Shown one piece after another: positions 35,110 through 44,258 of a stretch of DNA of 51,183 nucleotides (its first letter is position 1; each line of letters begins with the position of its first letter). This DNA comes from Oscillospiraceae bacterium. GTDB lineage: Bacteria; Bacillota; Clostridia; Oscillospirales; CAG-272. The notes beneath the pieces were generated by a model. It had not been told where the DNA came from. It saw only the letters and a list, made by a program, of their open reading frames with translations, and made no database searches. The position numbers were made by a program, and so were the translations under genes. The stretch spans positions 1 through 51,183 of the forward strand of contig SVSX01000010.1 of assembly GCA_015064085.1 (NCBI GenBank). The letters run 5' to 3'.

Positions 35110-36172
35110 TGTGATCTCCTTCCTTCAGCGCTCTCTCCCCTCCGATGATACCCGTGATACTTTCACCGATACCCTCAAGGGTCTCAAGCACCTTCTTATA
35201 GTCCATTCTTCTCGGTCCAAGAACTCCGATAACTCCCACCGTTCTTCCGTTCTTCTTGATCGGCTTGAATACCAGCGACGAGTTGTTCATCACCTTGACT
35301 GAGCTTTCCGATCCTATCAGTACGTTTATTTCATCTCCCTCCGCTCCCGAAACAAGTTCGAGTATCTCCTCCTGATTTTCAAGAGTGCCAAGCAGATTTC
35401 CAAGATGCTCGGTGTCGGCATACTCGGGATAGTCGAGCAGGTGGTTAAGTCCCGAATAGCGGAGCTGACCGCCATCCAGATCGTTCATCACCTCGTAGAC
35501 CGCCTTTATTGCGGGGCTCACAAGGAAGGAAGCATCTCCCATAGCCCCCTCAAAGTGCATAATTATCGGAAGATTTATCATATCCGCCCCAAGTCCGCAA
35601 AGGTTCTCGTTAAAAAGCCCCGCGAGTCTTGAAAGATCCTCCGCGCTGTAGGGCAACGGACTTTTTACCTTCTTGGTCTTTACCATACCGCCCGAGCTTA
35701 TCATAACCATTACGAAATTGAATTCATCGATCGACACAAGCTCAAACTTTGACATCGTGACCGAGGCGGATTTGGGCTTTATGGCTATACCCGTGTAATT
35801 CGTAAGACTTGACGCAAGCTTCGACGCGGTATCGAGTATCTGATCGATCTCCGCCATCTTGACTCTCAGTATCTGATTTATCTGAGCGATATCTCTTGTG
35901 GTGTTAGCATACTGCTCTACCAGCGAGTCGACGTAAAATCTGTAGCCAAGCTCACTTGGCACTCTTCCCGCCGAGGTGTGAGGCTGCTCGAGATACCCAA
36001 GTGCCTCAAGCTCCGCCATTTCGTTTCTGATAGTAGCCGAGGAGCAGGAAACGAGATTGTTCTGCACTATATATTTTGAACCTACGGGCTCTCCGCCCTC
36101 TATGTGAGCCTCAACGACTGCCTTAAGTATCAGCTTCTTTCTCTCACTGAGTCCGCCGTTATATACGCCCAT
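35084..36172 (-). CDS. hrcA: Heat-shock repressor HrcA
   Basis: HrcA binds CIRCE operators and represses class I heat-shock genes when GroEL keeps it folded. The 362-residue protein has an N-terminal winged helix (about 5-80; LSERKKLILKAVVEAHI, SATIRNEMAELEALGYL, QPHTSAGRVPSELGYRFYVD), then a GAF-like domain and dimerisation region. The C-terminus reads GVIGVLGPRRMDYKKVL. It is the first gene of the operon and has a CIRCE element about 80 bases upstream. The C-terminal HNGGEHNGG end arises from a small duplication at the overlap with grpE. Confidence 0.97.
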   Translation of the reverse strand: MGVYNGGLSERKKLILKAVVEAHIEGGEPVGSKYIVQNNLVSCSSATIRNEMAELEALGYLEQPHTSAGRVPSELGYRFYVDSLVEQYANTTRDIAQINQILRVKMAEIDQILDTASKLASSLTNYTGIAIKPKSASVTMSKFELVSIDEFNFVMVMISSGGMVKTKKVKSPLPYSAEDLSRLAGLFNENLCGLGADMINLPIIMHFEGAMGDASFLVSPAIKAVYEVMNDLDGGQLRYSGLNHLLDYPEYADTEHLGNLLGTLENQEEILELVSGAEGDEINVLIGSESSVKVMNNSSLVFKPIKKNGRTVGVIGVLGPRRMDYKKVLETLEGIGESITGIIGGERALKEGDHNGGEHNGG

Positions 36173-36227
36173 ATCATTTCCCTCCTATCTTCAGTATACT
36201 ATTCCATTATCGGTGGTTTTATCCTTG

Positions 36228-36276
36228 ATTATACCTTTTTGGTTGGATTTTAGCACTCTTTCAAGTCAAGTGCTAA
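36228..36276 (-). promoter_or_regulatory. CIRCE operator and heat-shock promoter region
   Basis: TTAGCACTC (36250-36258), nine bases, and AAGTGCTAA (36268-36276) make a CIRCE inverted repeat with a single mismatch to the consensus arm. On the minus strand a TATAAT box (36228-36233) lies just downstream. The matching -35 box is not obvious, though TTGACT occurs within the CIRCE. HrcA binding here would repress hrcA-grpE-dnaK-dnaJ-prmA. Confidence 0.93.
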
Positions 36277-36359
36277 ATCACTGATACAAATTTACCACTT
36301 TATAAGCCATTTGTCAAGGGTTTTTAAATTATTTTTTGTTAATTATTTATGAACAGTGC

Positions 36360-36413
36360 TAAAAAAGGACTGTTTTATTCAAATGCGAAGCTCCGCACCG
36401 AACAAAACAGTCC
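36360..36413 (-). terminator. Terminator after uracil permease
   Basis: Minus-strand GGACTGTTTT and AAAACAGTCC form the outer stem of a long hairpin, followed by TTTTTT, about 20 bases after the stop. Confidence 0.8.
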
Positions 36414-36434
36414 AAAAGATCTATTTAGTTTTTC

Positions 36435-37949
36435 TTATTCTGCCTTATCCTCTGTCTCAGCCTCAGCCTCGGGCTCTGCAACTGCCTCGGGCTCTACCTC
36501 AGCCTCTGCCTCAGCCTTGGGCTCTTCCTTATCGGAAAGCATAATATTTACGATAATACCGAGAATGAGAGCGCAAGCGATAGCGGTGATGGTAATTGTA
36601 TTTTTACCAAGCGCGAAGTTGAGTGTCAGACCGCCGATGCCGCAGATGAGTATTGTAGCAACAACAAAGAGGTTCTTGTTCTGCTCAAGGTCTACCTTCT
36701 GAACCATCTTGAGACCCGATACCGCGATAAATCCGTAGAGAGCTATGCAAACACCGCCCATTACGCATGCGGGAATAGAGTTTACAAAAGCTACGAAGGG
36801 AGAGAAGAAGGAGATGGCGAGAGCCATGATAGCTGTCGTAAATATAGTTACAACAGAAGCGTTTCTGGTGATAGCGACGCACGCGACCGACTCACCGTAG
36901 GTGGTGTTGGGGCATCCTCCAAAGAATGCGCCTGCCATAGAGCCGACACCGTCACCAAGAAGTGTTCTATCAAGTCCGGGATCTTCAAGAAGATCCTTCT
37001 CAATGATAGAGGAGATATTCTTGTGGTCAGCGACGTGCTCTGCAAATACAACGAACGCAACGGGAACGTAAGCCGCAATAAGTGTTACTATGTACTCAGC
37101 TGTGATATCCTTGAGTCCCTTGAACGCTGTTATGAAGGTAAAGTCGGGAACTTCAATGAAAGTCTTAAGACCAACGCCGCCCTCAACAAGTGCCTTGAAG
37201 AAGCCGAAGTCGATAATCATAAACGCGGGGTTGTCTGCTATTGTACCGATAATTGTGAATACAGCCGCAACCGCGTATCCCGCCAAAATACCTATAATGA
37301 AAGGAATGAGCCTTATCATCTTCTTTCCATAGGTAGAAGCAAAAACTGTTACGAAGAGGGTAACGATACCGCAAAAAACACAAAGGAGAGGACTTGCCAC
37401 AGAAACGTAAGAGGTCTCTATTTCGGGAGCGCTAAACATCCCGTTCGCCAAGGTCTGTGTTACTGTTGTTACGGGAGTTGTGATATCACCGTTCTGGAGG
37501 TCTCCGATAGCGTTACCTGCAAGAGAGAGACCGATGATAGCGACTGTAGGACCGATAACAACGGGGGGCATAAGCTTGTTGAGCCAATTAACACCCGCAA
37601 CCTTTATTATCAAAGCGATAATAACGTAAACGAGTCCCGCGAATACCGCGCCGAGGATAAGTCCCATATAGCCCGCAGCCATAGATGCCGCGCCGCCGAA
37701 CGCCGAGAACATCGAGCCGATGAAGGCAAAGGACGAGCCGAGGAATACAGGGCTTTTGAATTTAGTGAAGCAAAGGTAAACAAGAGTTCCGATACCTGCG
37801 CCGAAAAGCGCCGCTACACTGCTCATATCGTTTCCGATTATTACGGGAACGACGAGAGTTGCCGCCATAATGGCGAGGAGCTGCTGAATGGCAAACACGA
37901 GTGTCTGACCAAACTTGGGTTTGTCTTTGATGTCGTAGATAAGTTTCAT
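36435..37949 (-). CDS. uraA: Uracil permease (NCS2 family) with acidic Glu/Ala tail
   Basis: The 504-residue protein is a nucleobase:cation symporter of the NCS2 family, with about 14 membrane segments. It shows FAIQQLLAIMAATLVVPVIIG, LGSSFAFIGSM, MPPVVIGPTVAIIGLSLA, FVVFAEHVADHKN with the conserved His/Glu, and GGCPNTTYGESVACVAITRN; these favour uracil over xanthine. The last 35 residues are a Glu/Ala/Pro repeat tail not found in ordinary UraA. ATG 37949 follows GGAGGAAAG. A structured leader and promoter precede it, so expression is probably controlled after initiation. Confidence 0.92.
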   Translation of the reverse strand: MKLIYDIKDKPKFGQTLVFAIQQLLAIMAATLVVPVIIGNDMSSVAALFGAGIGTLVYLCFTKFKSPVFLGSSFAFIGSMFSAFGGAASMAAGYMGLILGAVFAGLVYVIIALIIKVAGVNWLNKLMPPVVIGPTVAIIGLSLAGNAIGDLQNGDITTPVTTVTQTLANGMFSAPEIETSYVSVASPLLCVFCGIVTLFVTVFASTYGKKMIRLIPFIIGILAGYAVAAVFTIIGTIADNPAFMIIDFGFFKALVEGGVGLKTFIEVPDFTFITAFKGLKDITAEYIVTLIAAYVPVAFVVFAEHVADHKNISSIIEKDLLEDPGLDRTLLGDGVGSMAGAFFGGCPNTTYGESVACVAITRNASVVTIFTTAIMALAISFFSPFVAFVNSIPACVMGGVCIALYGFIAVSGLKMVQKVDLEQNKNLFVVATILICGIGGLTLNFALGKNTITITAIACALILGIIVNIMLSDKEEPKAEAEAEVEPEAVAEPEAEAETEDKAE

Positions 37950-38121
37950 ACTTTCCTCCGTTTTTATTTTCCGTCCGATTTTCAGAGGTATCAAAAGAGA
38001 AAACGCCCCCGAAATGAAAAACATCTCGGCAGCGCGCACAAAATCGGGCGGACACCTCCGCCTGTTTATTTCTGTCTCGAATTTCAAACGCACCTGCCGT
38101 TCTGTCGGACAACCTTTTTCG
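37950..38121 (-). promoter_or_regulatory. Structured leader of uraA, candidate cis-regulatory RNA
   Basis: The leader of about 170 bases can form an outer stem CGGCA/TGCCG around several internal pairs, including the strong hairpin GGCGGA-GGTG-TCCGCC. The 3' arm TGCCG shares bases with CCGAGATG, which can instead pair with CATTTCGG followed by a T-rich stretch (GGGCGTTTTCTCTTTT), a possible terminator. The two folds exclude each other, as in a riboswitch or attenuator. I find no PyrR binding loop, purine aptamer or other known class. Confidence 0.5.
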
Positions 38122-38127
38122 ACATTT

Positions 38128-38156
38128 ATTATAGCACACAAATTTCCTTTTGTAAA
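38128..38156 (-). promoter_or_regulatory. Promoter of the uraA transcript
   Basis: Minus-strand TTTACA (38151-38156), 17-base spacer and perfect TATAAT (38128-38133), giving a start near 38121. Confidence 0.78.
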
Positions 38157-38309
38157 TAGTTTTTTTATATTTATAACAAATTTTATTTACAATTTTCTTC
38201 TCCGAGAAATTCACTCACTTTATCAAAACAAGCATATTCCGCGCAAAAAGCTGAAATAATACTGTAAAAAGAAAAAATTTCACTCGCCCATCGGGCAAGG
38301 AGGTATTTT

Positions 38310-39386
38310 ATGAAAAGAAAGATATTAGCACTCACCCTCTGCTTTTTGCTTTCGGCAGTTTCGCTGGTCTCCTGTAAAAAGAGCGACAGCGCCGACGTTC
38401 ACGTTTTTTATTACACCTACAGCGACACCTATATCTCGGGTGTGAGAAGCTCTCTCGACTCCGCTCTCTCGGATATGGAGATATCCTATCAGGATCACGA
38501 CGGCGCGGGTAACCAAACTACCCAGACCGAGCAGATCCAGACCGCTATCACAAAGGGAGCGAAGGCGATCGTGGTCAATATCGTCAACACCGGCTCTGAC
38601 GACGCCGCGAACGGCATCGTTTCTATGGCGAAGAACGCGGGAATTCCCGTCATCTTCTTCAACAGAGAGGTATCCGACTCTGTCATAACCAGCTACGACA
38701 AATGCGCCTTTGTGGGAACGAAGGCAGAGGAGGCGGGTATCCTCCAAGGACAGATGATAGGTGAATATGTGAGAGACAACTTCGCGTCGGTCGACATCAA
38801 CGGCGACGGAGAGATCTCCTATATCCTTTTCAAGGGTGAGGAGGGCAACAACGAGGCTATCTACAGAACTCAATACAGCGTTGAGGAGGCGAATAAGATC
38901 CTCACCGCCGCGGGAAAGAAGCCCCTTAAATTTTATGACGGAAGCAACCCGAACAAATATCTTGTGGACAGAAACGGACAGTGGTCGGCATCGGCCGCCA
39001 ACGAATATATGACAACGGCTCTCACCTCATATAGCGAAAAGCACGGAAATATGATCGAGCTTGTGATCTGCAACAACGACGGTATGGCGCAGGGTGCGAT
39101 CTCGGCGCTGAATTCGGCGGGCTACAACCTCGGCGAGGGCTCGAGAATGATCCCTGTCTTCGGAGTCGACGCCACAGATGCCGCAAAGGATCTGATAGAA
39201 AACAAAAAGATGACGGGAACGATCAAGCAGGATGCCGAAGGTATGGCGAAGGCGATCTCAAAGCTTGTGAAGAACGTTCTCGACGGCAAGGATTCCCTGC
39301 TCCACGGAATGAGCGAGTACAAGGTCGACGACACAGTCTCCAAGATCCGTATCGCCTACTCAAAATACCTCGGAGAGGAGAAATGA
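38310..39386 (+). CDS. mglB: Galactose/methyl-galactoside ABC transporter, substrate-binding lipoprotein MglB
   Basis: MglB captures galactose or glucose outside the cell. The 358-residue protein has a lipoprotein signal (SLVSC, Cys22) and a type I periplasmic-binding fold. It retains the calcium loop DINGDGEISY of galactose-binding proteins, the hinge motifs VNIVNTGSDD and FFNREVS, and ICNNDGMAQGAISAL and GVDATDAA near the sugar site. ATG 38310 follows AAGGAGG. A small hairpin (GCCC-ATC-GGGC, 38287-38297) abuts the ribosome site. First gene of the mgl operon; no clear promoter was assigned in 38160-38309. Confidence 0.93.
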   Translation: MKRKILALTLCFLLSAVSLVSCKKSDSADVHVFYYTYSDTYISGVRSSLDSALSDMEISYQDHDGAGNQTTQTEQIQTAITKGAKAIVVNIVNTGSDDAANGIVSMAKNAGIPVIFFNREVSDSVITSYDKCAFVGTKAEEAGILQGQMIGEYVRDNFASVDINGDGEISYILFKGEEGNNEAIYRTQYSVEEANKILTAAGKKPLKFYDGSNPNKYLVDRNGQWSASAANEYMTTALTSYSEKHGNMIELVICNNDGMAQGAISALNSAGYNLGEGSRMIPVFGVDATDAAKDLIENKKMTGTIKQDAEGMAKAISKLVKNVLDGKDSLLHGMSEYKVDDTVSKIRIAYSKYLGEEK

Positions 39387-39401
39387 TCCCCGAGGTGACC
39401 T

Positions 39402-40898
39402 ATGTCGGAAAAATTATTGCTTGAAATGGTAGATATATGCAAGTCCTTCCCGGGTGTAAAAGCCCTTGACAAGGTGTCATTTAAGCTTCGCCGCGGCACT
39501 GTTCACGCCCTTATGGGCGAGAACGGCGCGGGAAAGTCAACACTTATGAAATGTCTTTTCGGCATCTATTCCAAGGACTCGGGAAGGATACTCCTGAACG
39601 GCGAGGAGGTCAGCTTCAAGAACCCTAAGGATGCTCTTGTACACGGGGTGGCGATGGTGCATCAGGAGCTGAATCAGGCGCTGAAGAGAAACGTTTCGGA
39701 CAACGTGTGGCTCGGGCGCTACCCAAAGGATCTTGGCTTTGTCGTATCCGAGCGGCAGATGCACAGAGAGACGAAAAAGCTCCTTTCCGAGCTTGGCATA
39801 TCCACCGACCCAAAGACGGTCATGAGCAGAATGTCGGTGGCTGAACGGCAGATGGTGGAGATCGCCAAGGCGGTATCATACAATGCCGAAATAATAGTTC
39901 TCGACGAGCCCACCTCCTCTCTCACCGAGCAGGAGGTCGAGCATCTTTTCAAAATAATCGATATGCTGAAGGCACGGGGCTGCGGAATAATCTATATCTC
40001 CCACAAGATGGAGGAGATCCTCCGCATATCAGACGATATCACCGTTATGCGAGACGGCACTCACATAGTGACAAAGCCCGCGGATCAGCTCACTATGGAC
40101 GGTATTATAAAATATATGGTAGGAAGAGAGCTGACGAGCAGATTTCCCGAAAGGGAGAACACCCCCGCCGAGGTAGTGCTGAGCGTGAAGGAGCTCTCCT
40201 CACGCCACAACCACGTAAAGGAGGTAAGCTTTGAGCTCCGTCGGGGAGAGATCCTCGGCTTTGCGGGGCTTGCGGGAGCGGGGCGAACCGAGCTTATCGA
40301 AAATATCTTCGGAATATCCGAGCGAAGCGGCGGCGAGATCTATCTCCACGGAAAAAGGATCAGAAACAAAAACCCCCGTGAGGCGATAAGAAACGGCTTC
40401 GCTCTGCTCACCGAGGAAAGACGCGCCACGGGCATATTCGGAATACTGAATATCTGCGAGAACACCACCGTCGCGGGACTCAAAAAATACAAGGGACTTT
40501 TAGGAATATCCGACAAGGAAAGAAAACGTGACACCCGCTGGGCAATAGACGCGATGAAGATCAAGACCCCCTCCATGAAGACTCAGATACGGACTCTGTC
40601 GGGCGGAAATCAACAAAAGGTCATTCTCGGAAGATGGCTTCTGACCGAGCCGGAGATACTGATGCTCGACGAGCCCACAAGGGGCATAGACGTCGGCGCG
40701 AAATATGAAATATATCAGCTGATCTGCGATCTCGCCAAAAGGGGAAAATCGATAATCGTCCTCTCAAGTGAGCTTCCCGAGCTACTCGGACTCTGCGACA
40801 GGATCTGCGTTATGTCGGGAGGCAGACTTACGGGGGAGCTTGACTCGACCGAAGCCACTCAGGAAAAGATCATGACCCTCGCCGCAAAAAACCTATAA
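39402..40898 (+). CDS. mglA: Galactose/sugar ABC transporter, ATP-binding protein MglA
   Basis: This 498-residue tandem ATPase powers the sugar transporter. The first domain (about 1-235) has Walker [10 protein letters not shown], a weak signature [12 protein letters not shown] and Walker [12 protein letters not shown]. The second (about 245-495) has a degenerate Walker A ([10 protein letters not shown]), the signature [15 protein letters not shown] and Walker [21 protein letters not shown]. The degenerate second site is normal for the MglA/RbsA/XylG group. It follows mglB by 15 bases with GAGGTGA before ATG. Confidence 0.96.
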   Translation: MSEKLLLEMVDICKSFPGVKALDKVSFKLRRGTVHALMGENGAGKSTLMKCLFGIYSKDSGRILLNGEEVSFKNPKDALVHGVAMVHQELNQALKRNVSDNVWLGRYPKDLGFVVSERQMHRETKKLLSELGISTDPKTVMSRMSVAERQMVEIAKAVSYNAEIIVLDEPTSSLTEQEVEHLFKIIDMLKARGCGIIYISHKMEEILRISDDITVMRDGTHIVTKPADQLTMDGIIKYMVGRELTSRFPERENTPAEVVLSVKELSSRHNHVKEVSFELRRGEILGFAGLAGAGRTELIENIFGISERSGGEIYLHGKRIRNKNPREAIRNGFALLTEERRATGIFGILNICENTTVAGLKKYKGLLGISDKERKRDTRWAIDAMKIKTPSMKTQIRTLSGGNQQKVILGRWLLTEPEILMLDEPTRGIDVGAKYEIYQLICDLAKRGKSIIVLSSELPELLGLCDRICVMSGGRLTGELDSTEATQEKIMTLAAKNL

Positions 40899-40915
40899 CT
40901 GAAAGGTATATCAAA

Positions 40916-41965
40916 ATGTCATTTATCGAAAAATACAAAGCAAAAGACAAGGCAGAGCGCGCCGTGGCGCGGAAGGAATTTCTTATCAACAATTCTCTTT
41001 ATATCTTCCTTGCCGCCGCTGTCGTCATAATACAGCTCATAAGCCCCCATTTTCTTTCCGCTCCGTCGATCGTCAACATCATTTCCCTCTCGGCGGCAAA
41101 CCTGCCTATAGCCCTTGGAATCGCGGGGGCGATAATCCTCACGGGAACAGACCTCTCGGCGGGTAGGATCGTGGGACTTGTGGCGTGTATCTCCGCCTCA
41201 CTGCTTCAGGCAACGGGATACCCGAACAAAATGTTCCCTGCCCTCGGTACTCTCCCCCTCCCCGTGGTATTTCTCATTGCCATTACCATAGGCGGTATCG
41301 TGGGACTTATCAACGGCTTTTGCACCGCCCGTTTCAATCTTCACCCTTTTATCGTCACCCTTTCCACACAGCTGATAGTCTACGGCGCTCTCCTCATCTA
41401 CCTTATGAGCGGCAGCAACAACGGACAGTCGATATCGGGACTTGACTCCTCCTACACCTCGTTTATAAACGGAAGCTTTCTCTCCTTTGGCAAAACGCCG
41501 ATCCCGAACTACGTCTGGTACGCCCTTGTGATAACCGCCATAATGTGGTTTATATGGAACAAGACCGCTTTTGGAAAGAATATGTTCGCTGTCGGCTCAA
41601 ACCCCGAAGCGGCAAACGTGTCGGGAGTCAACGTCAAGCGGATAATCACCCTCGTTTTTATGCTTGCGGGAATTATGTACGGCATCACGGGATTTATCGA
41701 GGCGGCGAGAATAGGCTCGAACTCGGCGGCTACAGGACTCAATTACGAGCTTGACGCCATTGCCGCCTGCGTGATCGGCGGTGTCTCCTTTGTGGGAGGC
41801 ATCGGAAAGATACGGGGAGTCATTCTCGGTGTCGTGCTTCTGAGGCTTATATTTGTGGGTCTGACCTTCCTCAGTATCGACGCCAATATGCAATATATCA
41901 TCAAGGGTCTGATAATCCTTGTGGCGTGTGCCATAGATATGCGGAAATATCTTGTGAGAAGGTAG
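40916..41965 (+). CDS. mglC: Galactose/sugar ABC transporter permease MglC
   Basis: The 349-residue permease has about 10 membrane segments and the BPD_transp_2 family markers: ANLPIALGIAGAIILTGTDLSAG, GFCTARFNLHPFIVTLSTQLI, GKNMFAVGSNPEAANVSGVN facing the ATPase, and AACVIGGVSFVGGIGKIRG. It forms the channel with MglA. It starts 17 bases after mglA behind GAAAGG and is followed 8 bases later by a small membrane protein gene. Confidence 0.96.
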   Translation: MSFIEKYKAKDKAERAVARKEFLINNSLYIFLAAAVVIIQLISPHFLSAPSIVNIISLSAANLPIALGIAGAIILTGTDLSAGRIVGLVACISASLLQATGYPNKMFPALGTLPLPVVFLIAITIGGIVGLINGFCTARFNLHPFIVTLSTQLIVYGALLIYLMSGSNNGQSISGLDSSYTSFINGSFLSFGKTPIPNYVWYALVITAIMWFIWNKTAFGKNMFAVGSNPEAANVSGVNVKRIITLVFMLAGIMYGITGFIEAARIGSNSAATGLNYELDAIAACVIGGVSFVGGIGKIRGVILGVVLLRLIFVGLTFLSIDANMQYIIKGLIILVACAIDMRKYLVRR

Positions 41966-41973
41966 GAAATAAA

Positions 41974-42150
41974 ATGGAAGAAAAGAACGTTTTCAAAAGC
42001 GCGTCGAAAAGGATCTCGATAAGACTCCTCGACTCAATAATCATTCTCGGAATTCTCGCTATGGCGCTTCTTATTCCCTATCTCGCCTACAAGGGCGGAT
42101 TTTCCTTTGACAGATCCAAAGAGCCGTCAAGCGCCGAGGAGATACTTTAA
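41974..42150 (+). CDS. 58-residue single-pass membrane protein at the end of the mgl operon
   Basis: The frame encodes a Lys-rich cytoplasmic start (MEEKNVFKSASKRISIRLL), one membrane helix (SIIILGILAMALLIPYLAY) and a short polar end (SFDRSKEPSSAEEIL). ATG 41974 follows GGTAGGAAA, 8 bases after the mglC stop, and the operon terminator begins four bases after its own stop, so it is inside the transcript and translated with it. I recognise no family. It may be an accessory or regulatory subunit of the transporter. Confidence 0.7.
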   Translation: MEEKNVFKSASKRISIRLLDSIIILGILAMALLIPYLAYKGGFSFDRSKEPSSAEEIL

Positions 42151-42153
42151 AAG

Positions 42154-42203
42154 AAAAGAACTTATGAGATCGAGCCTGTTTGGGCTGCTCATAAGTTCTT
42201 TTT
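42154..42203. terminator. Bidirectional terminator between mgl and the glycyl radical enzyme gene
   Basis: AAAAGAACTTATGAG and CTCATAAGTTCTTTT form a 15-bp stem with an inner AGCC/GGCT hairpin and T-runs on both strands. It separates convergent mgl and the glycyl radical operon. Confidence 0.9.
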
Positions 42204-42209
42204 ATATAC

Positions 42210-44258
42210 TCAGACCGAAAATTCCGTCCTCGCGATGATGTGATCCTGATATGCGGGGTCGAGCTCCGCGAAATATCCGCTCCAGCCCCAAACGCGAACG
42301 ATGAGGTGGGGATCTCTCTCGGGGTGCTCCTTAGCCGCGAGAAGCCGCTCACGGTTCACCGCGTTCAGCTGAAGCTGATGACCTCCGAGATGGATAAACG
42401 CCTTCACAAGCTGAGCCACCTTTTTTTCTCCCTCCTCGTTGCGGAATACCGTATCGTGAAGCTCGAGGGTGAGCGGTCCGCCGTTGGCTATCCTTTTAAG
42501 ATCAAATTTTGTGAAGGACTGTATTACCGAGAGAGGTCCGCCCACTCTCGCGTTAAGCGAGGGAGAGAAGCTACAGGCATACGGCTCCCCTGCCCTTCTT
42601 CCGTCGGCTGTCGCTCCGCAATTTTTTCCGAGCCTTATATATTCGAGGGCGCTTCCCGTACCCGCTCTCCATATGCCTCCGAAAAAGTGATTTGGCTTTC
42701 CCGAAAGCGCCGTGGCAAAGCTGTCCATCAGCTCACAGGAGATAGCGTTCGTATCGTCGTCGTTGCAGCCGAGCTTCGGACAATCGAGAAGTCGGTTGCG
42801 TAGATCGGCATATCCCTCGAAATCGGCGTCAAGAGCCGAAAGCAATTCCTTTCCCGAGACTCTCTTCTCGTCAAAAACAAGTCGCTTTACTGCCGCGAGA
42901 GCGTCGGTAGCGTCCGATATTCCCACTCCGTGACAGCCGTAATTATTATATTTTGCGCCGCCCCTCGTAATGTCCAAGCCCTTCTCGATACAGCCGTCAA
43001 CAAAGACCGACAAAAAGTTATACTGCTCCTCGGTATCCTCGGTAGCCACAAGAGGAGAGCGCTTCATTCTCACCTCGTCACACTCATACGATATCTCGGC
43101 ACGTACCCTCTTCATAAGCTCCTCAAAGCTGTCGCAGGAGGTAAGCTCATTGTGTATCGCTCTGTTGACTACCGCGGGAAAATCAAAACCGAATTTGTTC
43201 GGCACGTCAAAGGCACAGCTCGGAACTATAAACTCCCAGCAGGCGGCAACGGTGTAATCAAGGGCGTCCTTCTCCTCATAGCCGTGGGAGAGAAGGAACG
43301 GCACTGCAACGTCGTCGTTACAGTACTGAGGAAAACCAAGTCCTTTTTTTGTCAGGGTCGTTCCGAGCTCGTATATCGAGTCGGGAGTTTTTGAGGAAAC
43401 CCTCATATTTATCTTCGGGTCGATAAGACAAAGCTCACGGGATGCCGCAATAACGGCAAATGAAAGCTCGTTATACATCGACTCACCCTCGGCGTTATAA
43501 CCACCGAGGACTATACTCTGTCCGTTATCCCCCTTCTGCACCCCGAAATAGAGGTCTGAATCGGTGTTGAGCGCGATAAAGAAGAGCTCGAGAGTCTCAA
43601 AAAGCTCCTCCTCGCCGACCCCTCTTTCAAGATCTCTTTTATAATAGGGATAGGCATACTGATCGAATCTGCCGAGGGTTATATGGTCGCAGTTTCCGCA
43701 CCTAAGGACAAAGATCATTATTTTTATAAGAAGGCATACCTCATAAAAGCTCTCTGCCCCCTGCCTTGGCATCCTCTCAAGAGCTGAAGCAAGTCTTTCG
43801 TTACCCAAAGCTCTCGCGTGATCCCGATATCTGTCGGAAAATTCGCAGACGGCAAGTGCGAGTTCTTTCATTGAAAGGAGAAATTCGCTTCGGTCGTCAT
43901 AGGTTGAAAAAGACTCGAGAGCCTTGTCTATATCCGAAACAAGTCCATCAAAGCCCCTCTCGAGAATTCGGGAATAATTCGGGGTAATATTTCCGATCCC
44001 GCCTCTTTTCTTCTTTCCGCTTTTGAGATCATAATATATCGGCACGTTGACTACAGTTCTGTTGAAGCCGAAAATATCTCCCTCGGGAATACAGGGGCGC
44101 TCAGCCTCAAGCATTGCCAGAAGCATCTTCGGCTTTCTGAGCCTTTGGGGAGTATCCCGAAGCGCCTCGGTCATATCAAAGGGGATATCCTCCCCTCTGT
44201 TTTTCTTATTCTCACCTCTCAAAAAGGCTTCAAGGGCTGTCTTTACCTTATCTGTCAT
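42210..44258 (-). CDS. Glycyl radical enzyme of unassigned substrate (pyruvate formate-lyase superfamily)
   Basis: The 682-residue protein has both radical sites. DYTVAACWEFIVPS holds thiyl Cys340 followed by Glu342, the C-x-E pattern of eliminase-type enzymes (not the CC of pyruvate formate-lyase). LIVRVWGWSGYF near the C-terminus holds radical Gly658; Trp replaces the usual Tyr/Phe. GAKYNNYGCHGVGISDATDAL, CGATADGRRAGEPYACSFSPS and HLGGHQLQLNAV are other superfamily blocks. It is shorter than choline, glycerol or hydroxyproline enzymes (about 780-850). Its activase overlaps it upstream. The mgl sugar transporter and an esterase nearby hint at a sugar or polyol substrate, but this is inference. 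Confidence 0.88.
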   Translation of the reverse strand: MTDKVKTALEAFLRGENKKNRGEDIPFDMTEALRDTPQRLRKPKMLLAMLEAERPCIPEGDIFGFNRTVVNVPIYYDLKSGKKKRGGIGNITPNYSRILERGFDGLVSDIDKALESFSTYDDRSEFLLSMKELALAVCEFSDRYRDHARALGNERLASALERMPRQGAESFYEVCLLIKIMIFVLRCGNCDHITLGRFDQYAYPYYKRDLERGVGEEELFETLELFFIALNTDSDLYFGVQKGDNGQSIVLGGYNAEGESMYNELSFAVIAASRELCLIDPKINMRVSSKTPDSIYELGTTLTKKGLGFPQYCNDDVAVPFLLSHGYEEKDALDYTVAACWEFIVPSCAFDVPNKFGFDFPAVVNRAIHNELTSCDSFEELMKRVRAEISYECDEVRMKRSPLVATEDTEEQYNFLSVFVDGCIEKGLDITRGGAKYNNYGCHGVGISDATDALAAVKRLVFDEKRVSGKELLSALDADFEGYADLRNRLLDCPKLGCNDDDTNAISCELMDSFATALSGKPNHFFGGIWRAGTGSALEYIRLGKNCGATADGRRAGEPYACSFSPSLNARVGGPLSVIQSFTKFDLKRIANGGPLTLELHDTVFRNEEGEKKVAQLVKAFIHLGGHQLQLNAVNRERLLAAKEHPERDPHLIVRVWGWSGYFAELDPAYQDHIIARTEFSV

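Noticed and set aside
37950..38121. PyrR attenuator or purine riboswitch before uraA
   Set aside because: Neither the PyrR loop consensus nor the purine aptamer core is present. Kept as an unassigned leader.
37023..38159. A 378-codon open frame antisense to uraA and its leader
   Set aside because: It runs across the uraA promoter and leader, has polar low-complexity content and no recognisable fold.
42210..44258. Pyruvate formate-lyase PflB
   Set aside because: It has a single Cys in C-x-E context instead of the adjacent Cys pair, and it is too short.
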